This document shows, piece after piece, positions 35,085 to 43,780 of a stretch of 64,000 bases of DNA (within the stretch, counting starts at the first letter, position 1; each line of letters starts with the position of its first letter). The position numbers and the translations under genes are program-made. The notes beneath the pieces were generated by a model. That model saw only the letters and a program-made list of their open reading frames with translations. It did no database searches and was not told the DNA's origin. The stretch covers positions 1 through 64,000 of the forward strand of contig WJMO01000004.1 in NCBI GenBank assembly GCA_014727915.1, read 5' to 3'. The DNA comes from Candidatus Altarchaeales archaeon (GTDB lineage Archaea > Altiarchaeota > Altiarchaeia > IMC4 > SCGC-AAA252-I15).

Positions 35085-36066
35085 GATCAGCTTTGCCGGT
35101 GGTGGGACTGATGTTTCCCCCTATACGGAGGAGCATGGGGGTTGTGTCGTGAGCGCTACGATAAACAAGTACGCTTGGGGTAGCCTAGAGCTGAGGGAGG
35201 ATCCGGAGATACACTTGAAGGACAGTCACATACCCTTGACAAAGTTCAGATCATTGGAAGACCTGGAATATGGCGGTCCGTTGGACCTGTTGGCTGCCGT
35301 CGTGAAGAACATGCACTCTGGCAGAAATGGTGTGAACCTGGTCCTACGCGGTGACATACCGCCACGCAGCGGTCTCGGCTCTTCTGCAGCCGCTTTCGTA
35401 TCATTGATAGGATTGTTCAGTCATATGCGAAGGGAGAACCGTATGACAGACTATGACATTGCCGAGTACGCTTTCGACCTCGAGCGGGAGGAGTTGGGAA
35501 ACAAGGGGGGCCGCCAGGACCAGTACGCGTCGGTCTTCGGGGGTTTGAACTATATCGAGTTCCGCGGCGACGATTTCGTGCGGGTTAACCCCTTGAGGAT
35601 AAAGAAGGATTACATACTTGAGCTGGAGAAGAACCTGTTGCTGGTCCATGTCATGAAGAGGAGCAAGTCCGGTGACATCATATCCGACCAGGTTAACAGG
35701 TATGTTGAGAAGAAGAAGTCCGTGGTTGATGCCCTGAACAGCGTCAAGTCCCTGGCGGAGGAGACCCACCGCGCTTTGCGGAAGGGAGATCTGAACAGGT
35801 TCGGGGAGCTGTTGCATGAGGGTTGGGTGGAGAAGAAGAAGTTCAGCCCCCTGATGAGCAACGAGTTCATAGACAAGACCTATGACATAGCGCGCAAGCA
35901 CGGAGCCCTCGGCGGTAAGATATTGGGTGCTGGCGGAGGGGGTCACATGATCTTCTACTGTGAGTCTGGCAGGGAAGAGGACGTGGCCGACAAACTCACA
36001 GAGGCTGGCGCGGCCGTAAGGAGCTTTAGCTTTGACATGCATGGTCTTCAGACGTGGGAGGTGTAG
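35056..36066 (+). CDS. GHMP kinase, heptose-7-phosphate kinase (HddA)-like
   Basis: A 336-residue GHMP-superfamily sugar kinase. The N-terminus RSRAPVRISFAGGGTDVSPY and the ATP loop PPRSGLGSSAAAF (about residue 97) are clear; GGRQDQYASVFGGLNYIEF (about 155) is typical of D-glycero-D-manno-heptose-7-phosphate kinase and related fucose/galactose-type enzymes. The C-terminal GGKILGAGGGGHMIF is the third GHMP motif. It may supply phosphorylated sugar for an NDP-heptose or other NDP-sugar; no isomerase (GmhA) is seen here. Its start lies within the end of the upstream gene. Confidence 0.85.
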   Translation: MILRSRAPVRISFAGGGTDVSPYTEEHGGCVVSATINKYAWGSLELREDPEIHLKDSHIPLTKFRSLEDLEYGGPLDLLAAVVKNMHSGRNGVNLVLRGDIPPRSGLGSSAAAFVSLIGLFSHMRRENRMTDYDIAEYAFDLEREELGNKGGRQDQYASVFGGLNYIEFRGDDFVRVNPLRIKKDYILELEKNLLLVHVMKRSKSGDIISDQVNRYVEKKKSVVDALNSVKSLAEETHRALRKGDLNRFGELLHEGWVEKKKFSPLMSNEFIDKTYDIARKHGALGGKILGAGGGGHMIFYCESGREEDVADKLTEAGAAVRSFSFDMHGLQTWEV

Positions 36067-36068
36067 GT

Positions 36069-37238
36069 GTGCGGCTGGGTTACGTATGCCAGTATTTCAC
36101 CCAAGACTACAGGGGTCCGGTTACCAATCTATTGGATGAGCTTTCAAAGGATATTGAGGTGTGCAATTACTCGTCGGCTGAGAAGCACATGCAATACTAC
36201 GGTGGCGGAGTCCATGAGGAGAAGACCGAGAAAGTGAGTGACAATCTCGTCCTCCGCCGGTACGAGAACCGTCTGAAGATTTCGGGTTTGTTGTTCCCCC
36301 GGAACCTTATGGAATTAATCTCCGAGGACCGGCCTGACATCCTGCAGTCCGAGGAATACTATCAGCCGGCCAGCCATCAGGCCTTCAGATACGCCAGGCG
36401 AAACGGCATACCGTTCATATTCAACCACAGGGGTAGCGAGCCGAGGACCCGGACCTTGAGGGAGCGGTTGTTCTTCAACCTTGCCAACCCCTTGAGCAAG
36501 GGTCTGGTGCGGGATTCCAACGCCATCGTATGCCTCTCCCAGTCCGGGAAGAACGTCATATCCGGCGTCTACCCCGGCGTCGAGGGAAAGACCCATGTAA
36601 TCCCCAACTCCATAGACCCTGACGCCTATTCGGGAGCTGATGGCGGGAAGTTCAGGATGGAACATGGCGTCCCATCCGATATTCCGCTGCTGTTGTGCGT
36701 TGCCCGCCTTCACCCGCAGAAGAGGGTCGACCTCCTGGTAAGGTCTTTCGCCATGGTGAAGGAGGACGTGAGGGATAGCATGTTGTGTGTGGTCGGCCCA
36801 TGGTTCGAATCTGAAAAGAAGAAGATCGACTCCCTAATCTCTGATCTGGGGTTGGATGATGTGGTGTTCACCGGCTCCATACCCAATGAAAGAGTTAAGG
36901 ACGCCTACGCGGCAGCGGACGTTGTTGCCCTCACATCCGAGTATGAGCCCTTCGGCTACTGCCTGCTCGAGGCGATGGCGCAGTCCAAGCCTGTTGTGGC
37001 GTTTGACATCGGCGCTGTATCCGAGATAGTCGAGGACGGCGTGACAGGCTATGTCTCGCCCTTCCCCGACACTGAGGCACTCGCGTCAAAGGCGATATCA
37101 ATGTTCGAGGACGGGGCCCTGTCCAAGAAGATGGGTTCAAATGCTTTGGAGCGTGTTAGAGAGCGCTTCCTCTTGTCTGAGAACGCCGCGAGGCTGGTCG
37201 GACTATATGAGGAGTTGCTGGAATATGATGGCGGATGA
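36069..37238 (+). CDS. GT4 glycosyltransferase
   Basis: A retaining GT4 enzyme of about 389 residues. GTG 36069 is chosen because GGAGGTG (36057-36063) lies about five bases upstream; an open frame from 36054 also exists. It begins VRLGYVCQYFTQDYRGPV; the donor site shows LLCVARLHPQKRVDLLV near residue 210 and EPFGYCLLEAM (E-x7-E) near 300. It likely works inside the cell on a lipid-linked glycan. Its start is 3 bases after the GHMP kinase stop and its end overlaps the flippase start. Confidence 0.92.
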   Translation: MRLGYVCQYFTQDYRGPVTNLLDELSKDIEVCNYSSAEKHMQYYGGGVHEEKTEKVSDNLVLRRYENRLKISGLLFPRNLMELISEDRPDILQSEEYYQPASHQAFRYARRNGIPFIFNHRGSEPRTRTLRERLFFNLANPLSKGLVRDSNAIVCLSQSGKNVISGVYPGVEGKTHVIPNSIDPDAYSGADGGKFRMEHGVPSDIPLLLCVARLHPQKRVDLLVRSFAMVKEDVRDSMLCVVGPWFESEKKKIDSLISDLGLDDVVFTGSIPNERVKDAYAAADVVALTSEYEPFGYCLLEAMAQSKPVVAFDIGAVSEIVEDGVTGYVSPFPDTEALASKAISMFEDGALSKKMGSNALERVRERFLLSENAARLVGLYEELLEYDGG

Positions 37239-38775
37239 TATCTCACTCAGGGACGTGATGCTCCGGGCGAGCCTGATAATGATAGTGGTACTCGTCACCA
37301 CAAAGGCTCTGGGTTACCTCTTCCACTTCTGGTTTGTGAGGAACTTCCCCCAGGAGGTGTACGGTTCCTTCATCTACCTGTGGACTGCAGGATTGTTCCT
37401 ATGTGGTTTCCTGTTGCCGAACATCGCAGCCTCCATCTCACGCTATGTCGCATACTACCGGGGCAGAGGGGACAGCAAGGGTGTTGACTCTACCATAAGA
37501 ACCGGTCTGATAATAAACATGGCTTGGATGTCGGGTGTGATAGTACTGATAGCCCTTGCATATTCCTACGGTTTTATGCCGAAGATTCACGATCCGCGTT
37601 CTTTCCTTTTTGTGGTTGCGGTCCTTGTCCTCACTTCAGTCACCAACCTCCTATCCGGGGTTCTTAACGGATACAGGAAACCTGAAGTAGCCTCGGCTTT
37701 CAACCTTTTGCTAAATGTGCTTCGATTCATAGCGTTGGTTGCGGCTGTTTTCCTAGCTTCCTCCCTGCTGGGGGTCATGGCCTTCGTCATCCTGGCCTTC
37801 CTTCTATACGCGTTATTCCTTGCCTCACATATAATGGCCAAATATGGCCTCGGATCGTCATATGACCGGGGTTTGTCCTGGACTCTGCTGAGTTTCGGCT
37901 TGTTTACCATATTCTACGAGACAGGTAATAATCTCCTCCAGTGGGCTGACATATTCTTGCTTAACCTCTTCATCGGCCCGGCGGTGGTGGCAGTCTATAA
38001 CATATCATGGCTCGCCTCCACAACGAGCCTCATCTTCTTCATATCTGCCGTCCAGATATTCAGGCCGATTGTTACCGAGTTCTTCGGTTCCGGCAGGAAG
38101 GACATGATAGGATACGTCACTTCATACCTCTTCGAGTCGTTTTTCCTATTGTTCATGCCTGTGTTCCTGTCGGTCGTCTTGTTCGCCCGTGAGCTGCTGG
38201 TGTTCTTCTTCAACCCGGACTATGCATCGGGGGTCGTCCCACTCCAGATACTCTCCATAGGCGCATTCTTCACAGGCCTGGGTTTGTTGTATGTGGAGCT
38301 CATAAACGCGGAGGGCAAACCAGCTGTTAACGCGCGGAACATCGGTGTCTCAGCGGTTTTGAACGTCATGTTGAACCTGTTCCTCATACCCTCCTATGGG
38401 ATGGTCGGCGCGGCCTTCGCAACCCTCTCCTCATCCTCTCTACTGTTCCTACTCTCATACCGGCACGTGTCCCAGGTTGTCAGACTGTCCTACTCCAAAG
38501 CCCGGATAGTGAAGCTTGTAGCATCTTCGTTCATCGCGGTGGTTATCGTATCCTCTGTAAAAGCAGCCATCGACCATTCCATACTATCGCTTATAGTCTC
38601 GGTCCCGTCCTTGTTCCTACTGTACCTGCTCCTCCTCATAGGGTCAAGGTCTCTGCGTTCCGAGGACACGGGCTTGGCCGACGCTTTCATGGAGAAGATA
38701 ATGCTGCCGGATTCTATTAGGTCTTCTGTTTCCAGCTTTCTTGAGCGGGGCGTTCAATCAACCAGTTCCCCGTAG
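37225..38775 (+). CDS. Polysaccharide flippase (Wzx/MOP type)
   Basis: A 516-residue protein with about 14 hydrophobic helices, of the MOP superfamily that flips lipid-linked oligosaccharides across the membrane. The start is ATGATG at 37225/37228; the longer open frame from 37051 is a shadow of the GT4 gene. LGYLFHFWFVRNFPQEVYGSF near the start and GLLYVELINAEGKPAVNARN near residue 355 are the usual landmarks. It lies last in the plus-strand operon and its final 22 bases overlap the stop of the minus-strand GT4 gene. Confidence 0.9.
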   Translation: MMADDISLRDVMLRASLIMIVVLVTTKALGYLFHFWFVRNFPQEVYGSFIYLWTAGLFLCGFLLPNIAASISRYVAYYRGRGDSKGVDSTIRTGLIINMAWMSGVIVLIALAYSYGFMPKIHDPRSFLFVVAVLVLTSVTNLLSGVLNGYRKPEVASAFNLLLNVLRFIALVAAVFLASSLLGVMAFVILAFLLYALFLASHIMAKYGLGSSYDRGLSWTLLSFGLFTIFYETGNNLLQWADIFLLNLFIGPAVVAVYNISWLASTTSLIFFISAVQIFRPIVTEFFGSGRKDMIGYVTSYLFESFFLLFMPVFLSVVLFARELLVFFFNPDYASGVVPLQILSIGAFFTGLGLLYVELINAEGKPAVNARNIGVSAVLNVMLNLFLIPSYGMVGAAFATLSSSSLLFLLSYRHVSQVVRLSYSKARIVKLVASSFIAVVIVSSVKAAIDHSILSLIVSVPSLFLLYLLLLIGSRSLRSEDTGLADAFMEKIMLPDSIRSSVSSFLERGVQSTSSP

Positions 38776-39878
38776 ACCTCCAGCGTCTGGTCTGTCACGC
38801 TTTCCCAGGAGTATCTCTCCGCTGTCTTCCTCGCTCTAACCCCCATATCACTCAACAGGTCGTTATCGAGTATGTGCCTAATCTTTTCGACTATCTCCTC
38901 TGAGCTGTAGGGGCTGTCCAATAGCATGCCGTCAACCCCATCTGTTATGAGCTCTGCCGCCCCCGCCGACCTTGTAGTGACGACCGGGATTCCCGTTGCC
39001 ATCGCCTCCGTTATGACCAGCCCGAAAGGCTCGTAGGCGGTCGGGAATACGAAAATGTCCGATGCCGCGTAGTATTCGCTTATGTTGTTGCTGTGTCCTG
39101 CGAACACGATCCTGTCCCCAACGCTCTTCCTCTCTGCGAGAGACTTATACGGTTTGCTTTCCGCGGCGCCCACAACAACAAGCTTTATGTTCCTGTCCAA
39201 TCCTGGCAGGGCTTCTATTATGTACTTCAAACCCTTTCGCTTGAACTCCCACCCGCTGAATGAAAGGACTATGTCGTCTTCGCCTAACCCGTGCTTGGAG
39301 CGGACCTCCCTCCTGGCCTCTTCCTTCTTTTTAGGGTTGAACTCTTCCAGGTTGACGCCGCTGTATATGACCCTCACCTTCTCCCCTGGTATCCCGTAGT
39401 TCTCCACCACCTCGTCCTTTATGGACTCGGATATGGCGATCACCCGCTTGCTCCTGTTGAGTATCTTCTTCTCTATTGACAGCACAACGTTGTTCCTTGG
39501 CTCTAAGGCCTTAAGCAGGGCATATGCTGGCCCCCGGTCTTCGCCGAACTTTCTCACTGCAGCCTTCTGGCAGCTTTGCATCGTGACTATGTCCGAGTTG
39601 ACTGCTTCCGCACCCTGGCTGTTCACCACATCCACTCCCCCCTCTCTCAGCCTTTTTATCTTCCCGACGTTCCTCCAAGCGTTGGAGGCCACCTGCAATG
39701 ATATTGGATTCCATACTATGGGCTCCTCATGGGCGATTACTCCCGGGACCTTGTCCTCGTACCTGGAGGTCAGGATGTGCACTTCATGGTCGGGTGCCAG
39801 ACGCGAGGCCAGCTCCACCACATACCTGGAGATGCCTCCCTGCTTGTTGAAGACGATTGAGGTCAGCCCTATTCTCAT
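38754..39878 (-). CDS. GT4 glycosyltransferase
   Basis: A 374-residue retaining GT4 enzyme. It begins MRIGLTSIVFNKQGGISRYV; donor half contains VLSFSGWEFKRKGLKYIIEAL near residue 210 and EPFGLVITEAMATG (E-x7-E) near 285. It is the last gene of a minus-strand operon of GT4 (39875), asparagine synthase, GT2 and radical SAM genes, and overlaps the next GT4 by 4 bases (ATGA). Specific donor and acceptor cannot be read from sequence. Confidence 0.92.
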   Translation of the reverse strand: MRIGLTSIVFNKQGGISRYVVELASRLAPDHEVHILTSRYEDKVPGVIAHEEPIVWNPISLQVASNAWRNVGKIKRLREGGVDVVNSQGAEAVNSDIVTMQSCQKAAVRKFGEDRGPAYALLKALEPRNNVVLSIEKKILNRSKRVIAISESIKDEVVENYGIPGEKVRVIYSGVNLEEFNPKKKEEARREVRSKHGLGEDDIVLSFSGWEFKRKGLKYIIEALPGLDRNIKLVVVGAAESKPYKSLAERKSVGDRIVFAGHSNNISEYYAASDIFVFPTAYEPFGLVITEAMATGIPVVTTRSAGAAELITDGVDGMLLDSPYSSEEIVEKIRHILDNDLLSDMGVRARKTAERYSWESVTDQTLEVYGELVD

Positions 39879-41050
39879 CCTGAAATTGCCTCCTCGTATG
39901 CTCTTACGGTGTCTTCGACCATCTTCTCCCTGCTGAAACCATCAACTATTGTCTCCCGCGCGTTCTCGCCCAGTCTGCTGGCCAACCCTCTGTCCTCCAA
40001 AACCCTGCTTATCCTATCAACTAGCATGTCCACGTTGCCTGGTTCCACCAGCAGTCCGTTGACCCCGTCTTCTATGACGGTAGGTATGCCTCCTATGTCC
40101 GATGCTACCACCGGTTTGCCGCATGACATCGACTCCAGCTCTATGAGGGGCAGGCCCTCGACCCTGACGGTGGGTATTATGAACGCATAGGCTGCGTTGT
40201 AGTACTTCCACAGGTCATTGTTCGGCACCTTCCCAGCGAAGGACACGAGATCCGATAGGCCGAACTCCCTTGCCATCTGTTCAAGCCGTTCCCTGTAGGG
40301 TCCTTCACCCACTATCATGAGGTGCGTGTCCCCATGTCTTTCATGGACTTTCCTGAACGCTTTTATCAGGTATTGGACGCCCTTCTGCCTGTGCAACACC
40401 GACACGGCCAACAGAATCCTCTTACCCGGGTATTTGCTTTTTACTTCACTGTCCGCCGGCTTGAATTTTTCGGTGTCTATGCCGTTATAGATAGTTTTGA
40501 CTTTTTTCTCAGTTATTTTGAATTCTCTTGGGATATTCTCGGTCAGTTCCTTGCTTATGGAGATGACCGCGTCGCATCCGCGCACGAACCTTTCAGAGTA
40601 CCTCTTCTGGTTGTATATGTGGAAGAGCATCTTCGGAAGGAGCGTCAGGCTCAGGCCTTGGTTGAGGTTGCTCCTTATCTCTCCCCTGCTCGTCCCGTGC
40701 AATGTAGTAACTATCGGTATCCCCAGCTTGTCCTTCAATCCGCTGCTGATGTAGTGGTATGCTGCGAAGCTCTGGCTGTGTATCACGTCAAACTCTCTTT
40801 CACTGTTCATTTCCCCCAATTTCTCCAACGCCTTCCCGCCCATGGGCTTCTTGCTCGTGGCTTTCACATCCACATAGTGTATGCCGACTCCCTCTACGTT
40901 CTCGTATTCGATTCCGTTGGGGTGTCTGCCGGTTATCACCGACACATGGTGTCCTGCACTGGCCAGGCCCCTGCACAGTTCCAGAGTGTGTATCTCCATC
41001 CCGCCCGCTACGTGGGCTGGCATCATCATTGCGAACATGCAGACTCTCAT
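39875..41050 (-). CDS. GT4 glycosyltransferase
   Basis: A 391-residue retaining GT4 enzyme. It opens MRVCMFAMMMPAHVAGGMEIHTL, has ILLAVSVLHRQKGVQYLIKAF in the donor half (about residue 212), and EGLPLIELESMSCG (E-x7-E) near 295. It is not a close copy of the neighbouring GT4 enzymes, so different linkages are likely. Four-base overlaps with the genes on both sides (38754-39878 and 41047-42906) show strict operon organisation. Confidence 0.92.
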   Translation of the reverse strand: MRVCMFAMMMPAHVAGGMEIHTLELCRGLASAGHHVSVITGRHPNGIEYENVEGVGIHYVDVKATSKKPMGGKALEKLGEMNSEREFDVIHSQSFAAYHYISSGLKDKLGIPIVTTLHGTSRGEIRSNLNQGLSLTLLPKMLFHIYNQKRYSERFVRGCDAVISISKELTENIPREFKITEKKVKTIYNGIDTEKFKPADSEVKSKYPGKRILLAVSVLHRQKGVQYLIKAFRKVHERHGDTHLMIVGEGPYRERLEQMAREFGLSDLVSFAGKVPNNDLWKYYNAAYAFIIPTVRVEGLPLIELESMSCGKPVVASDIGGIPTVIEDGVNGLLVEPGNVDMLVDRISRVLEDRGLASRLGENARETIVDGFSREKMVEDTVRAYEEAISG

Positions 41051-42906
41051 AAGCCGTCACCCATGTATCTTTCATGCCAGATGTCCAATACCAGCAGCCC
41101 GAACAGCTGGCTGCTGTGCCTGAAATCACTGGTGCCCTTCAGGAGGAACCTGATCTTCTCCCTTCTGAAGTTCTCCTTTATGAACTCCGACTTCGTTATC
41201 CTCTCAGTCACCACATCGTTCACGTCGTTGAACAGCCACTGGTGGGTGGGCACGCCAAATCCTTTCTTGGGCCTCTTCACTATGACATCTGGCAGCCTGC
41301 CCTCCATGGTCTTCCGGAGTATGTGTTTTTTCATCCCGTCTTTAAGCTTGAGCTCTGGGGGTATGGTCATCGCATATTCCACGAGCTTGTGGTCGAGGAA
41401 TGGGACCCTGCACTCTACCGCGTGGGCCATCGTCACACGGTCCAGCTTTGACAGGCAGTTGCCCGTCACCCACCCTCGGAGGTCGACGTAGCTTAACTGG
41501 TTCAGCAGACTTCTCATGCCCCCGCTCCTATCTTCCAGGTGCCTCTTTATCTTCTCCCCTGGCCTGTTACCCAGCGTCCTCTCCTTGAGCTTCTGCGAGT
41601 AGAGTGATTCCCTGTCTTCACCGCTGAACAGCAGGCCCTGGCCCCAGTATATCTTGTCCTTCTCCTCCGCGCTGATGTAGTCCACGTACCTCTTGTATCT
41701 CGCAGGCATGGGCAGCATGTTGGCGAACCGAAGCGGCTTCCTCAACGCTTCGGGGATCGAGTTTCTCATCCTCTCTGAGAGTAGGAGGTAGTTGTATGCC
41801 CTGTATCCTCCGAACACCTCATCGCTTCCTCCGCCGTTGAAGACTACAGTAACATGTTTCTTTATGTGCTTTGCCAGGAAGTACTCCGGCAGCTGGGCCG
41901 GGTCGCCTACGGGCTCGTCCAGGTGCCAGATTATGTTGTCAAGCTCTCCCAACACCTCTTCGGCGTCCACTATTATCTCATGATGGTCTGTGCCTAGGTG
42001 TTCTGCGACGACCCTGGCGTATTCGACCTCGTCCATCCCCCCGTGCCCGTATCCGATGCTGAAAGTCTTCACAGGCTCTTTGACTAGGTCGGTCATCAAT
42101 GCTGTTAATGTGCTGGAGTCTATTCCTCCCGACAATTGCACTCCAAGGGGCACGTCGCTGACGAGCCTCAGCTTCACGGACTCGACTAGCATGCCCTCCA
42201 GCTCTCTGATGCACTTTTCCTCGGTGACATCCCTTATACGGTCCAGTTCGAGGTTCCAGTATATGCTGCTCTTAACCTCCCCGCTCTCGTATACTCTCAT
42301 CTCCGCGGGGTGCAGTTTCTTAACACCCTTTATTATAGTGTCAGGTTCGGGAATGTACTGGAATGTGAGATAGTCGTCCAGGGAGTCGTAGTCGAGCTCG
42401 GGCTCTATGCTTGGGTGCTTTAGCATGGACTTCAGCTCCGACGCGAATACGACGCCATCCTCTGTCTCACTGTAGTAGAGCGGTTTGATGCCCACCCGGT
42501 CTCTGACCAGCACAAGCCGCTTCCTCCTGCTGTCCCACAGCCCGAACGCGAACTGCCCCCTCAGCATTTTCACGAAGCCCAGCCCGTATTCCTCGTAGCA
42601 GTGGACTATCGCCTCCGTGTCGGTGTCGCTGCTGAACTCGTGGCCTTTTCCCTCCAGGTCTTTTCTCAAATCAAGGTAGTTGTACGTCTCTCCGTTGTAT
42701 GTTATCCAGACGGTTTCGTCCTCGTTGTGCAGTGGCTGTCTGCCCCGGCTGCTGAGGTCTATTATGCTGAGCCGCCGGTGTCCCAGGCCTATATCGTCGT
42801 CTATGTGGTGTCCTGAGTCGTCTGGGCCCCTGTGTTCCAAGGCGCCCATCATGTCTTCTACGGTCCTTTTGTCGCATTCTCCCAGGATGCCGCATATGCC
42901 GCACAT
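41047..42906 (-). CDS. asnB: Glutamine-dependent asparagine synthase (AsnB-like)
   Basis: A 619-residue two-domain enzyme. Residue 2 is the nucleophilic Cys of the glutaminase domain (MCGICGILG), and NEDETVWITYNGETYNY lies near residue 65. The synthetase domain has the ATP pyrophosphatase loop LSGGIDSSTL near 260 and YTKGHG-like FSIGYGHGGMDE after it. Within polysaccharide clusters such proteins often amidate sugar acids or amino acids attached to glycans rather than make free asparagine; which is done here is unknown. TATA-like CTTAAAAG on the minus strand (about 42929-42936) may give it its own promoter. ATG 42906. Confidence 0.9.
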   Translation of the reverse strand: MCGICGILGECDKRTVEDMMGALEHRGPDDSGHHIDDDIGLGHRRLSIIDLSSRGRQPLHNEDETVWITYNGETYNYLDLRKDLEGKGHEFSSDTDTEAIVHCYEEYGLGFVKMLRGQFAFGLWDSRRKRLVLVRDRVGIKPLYYSETEDGVVFASELKSMLKHPSIEPELDYDSLDDYLTFQYIPEPDTIIKGVKKLHPAEMRVYESGEVKSSIYWNLELDRIRDVTEEKCIRELEGMLVESVKLRLVSDVPLGVQLSGGIDSSTLTALMTDLVKEPVKTFSIGYGHGGMDEVEYARVVAEHLGTDHHEIIVDAEEVLGELDNIIWHLDEPVGDPAQLPEYFLAKHIKKHVTVVFNGGGSDEVFGGYRAYNYLLLSERMRNSIPEALRKPLRFANMLPMPARYKRYVDYISAEEKDKIYWGQGLLFSGEDRESLYSQKLKERTLGNRPGEKIKRHLEDRSGGMRSLLNQLSYVDLRGWVTGNCLSKLDRVTMAHAVECRVPFLDHKLVEYAMTIPPELKLKDGMKKHILRKTMEGRLPDVIVKRPKKGFGVPTHQWLFNDVNDVVTERITKSEFIKENFRREKIRFLLKGTSDFRHSSQLFGLLVLDIWHERYMGDGL

Positions 42907-42931
42907 GCTTAACTATAAAGTCCCACACCTT

Positions 42932-43780
42932 TTAAGCCCTATGCTTGAGGGCTCCGTTCAAGTTGCCTGCGAAAGAAACCAGCTCGTATGCGAGCCCCAA
43001 TGGCATCAGGTCGGGCGGGTAGCGTTTCAGAACTAGAACGGGTGTCACAGCAAGCTTGGCGAAGGCCCTCACCAGTTCATTCAAGGGCCCCTTCCCCATC
43101 TTGCGCCTGTATTTGGTCATCTCCATGCCGTGGGTGTAAGCCCTTTTCAATATGCCTTTCAGTGTTTGGCTATGGTGGTGTACCACGTATATGTCCGGCT
43201 CGAACAGTATGTCATGCCCTTTTTCTGTGATGCGCCGGCAGAGGTCGTAGTCTTCCGCGGAGGCCTTCTTGAAGTCCTCGTCGAATCCTCTCGCCTCGTC
43301 GAGCAGGTTTTTTTTGAAGGCCAGGTTGCAGCTGGGCAGCGCGTCCACGTGCTTCCTCTCCATCCCGTAGAGCCTGTCTCTCCGGTGCTGTTCGAACCTT
43401 TCCGCGTAGGTCCCGCTCGAAGCTGGCCTGAGGCTTCCGCCGACCGCGTTGGACTCTTCAAGCGCCCGGACGATTTTGTCCAGCCAGTCTGCCGGGACTT
43501 CGCAGTCGGCGTCGGTGAACACGATCACCTCTCCTTTGGAGTTTTTCACTCCCCGGTTCCTCGCCGCGGCCGGGCCCTTATGCTGCTGTTCCACAAGATT
43601 CACAGTCTCATATCCACGTATCTTCTCGCGTGTGCTGTCGGTGCTCCCGTCATCCACGAATATGAACTCGCTCTTTTCCTTTGGGTATTCCAGGTTAAGG
43701 AGGGATGTTATGCAGTCGTCTATGGTGTCTTCTGCGTTGTAGCATGGAATGACCACCGAAACAGCCGGTTTGCTCACCAT
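42932..43780 (-). CDS. GT2 glycosyltransferase
   Basis: A 282-residue inverting GT-A glycosyltransferase. Nucleotide-binding FVDDGSTDST (about residue 42) and the metal-binding FTDADCEVP (about 92) are typical; LPSCNLAFKK follows near 150, and EDYDLCRRITEKGHD near 185 is the catalytic ED region. A partly hydrophobic C-terminus (LMPLGLAYELVSFAGNL) may attach to the membrane. It starts within the end of the radical SAM gene (7 bases overlap), so the two are co-translated. Confidence 0.9.
   Translation of the reverse strand: MVSKPAVSVVIPCYNAEDTIDDCITSLLNLEYPKEKSEFIFVDDGSTDSTREKIRGYETVNLVEQQHKGPAAARNRGVKNSKGEVIVFTDADCEVPADWLDKIVRALEESNAVGGSLRPASSGTYAERFEQHRRDRLYGMERKHVDALPSCNLAFKKNLLDEARGFDEDFKKASAEDYDLCRRITEKGHDILFEPDIYVVHHHSQTLKGILKRAYTHGMEMTKYRRKMGKGPLNELVRAFAKLAVTPVLVLKRYPPDLMPLGLAYELVSFAGNLNGALKHRA

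Noticed and set aside
37051..37224. Upstream extension of the flippase frame
   Set aside because: It overlaps the GT4 gene fully and has a Ser/Arg-rich shadow composition.
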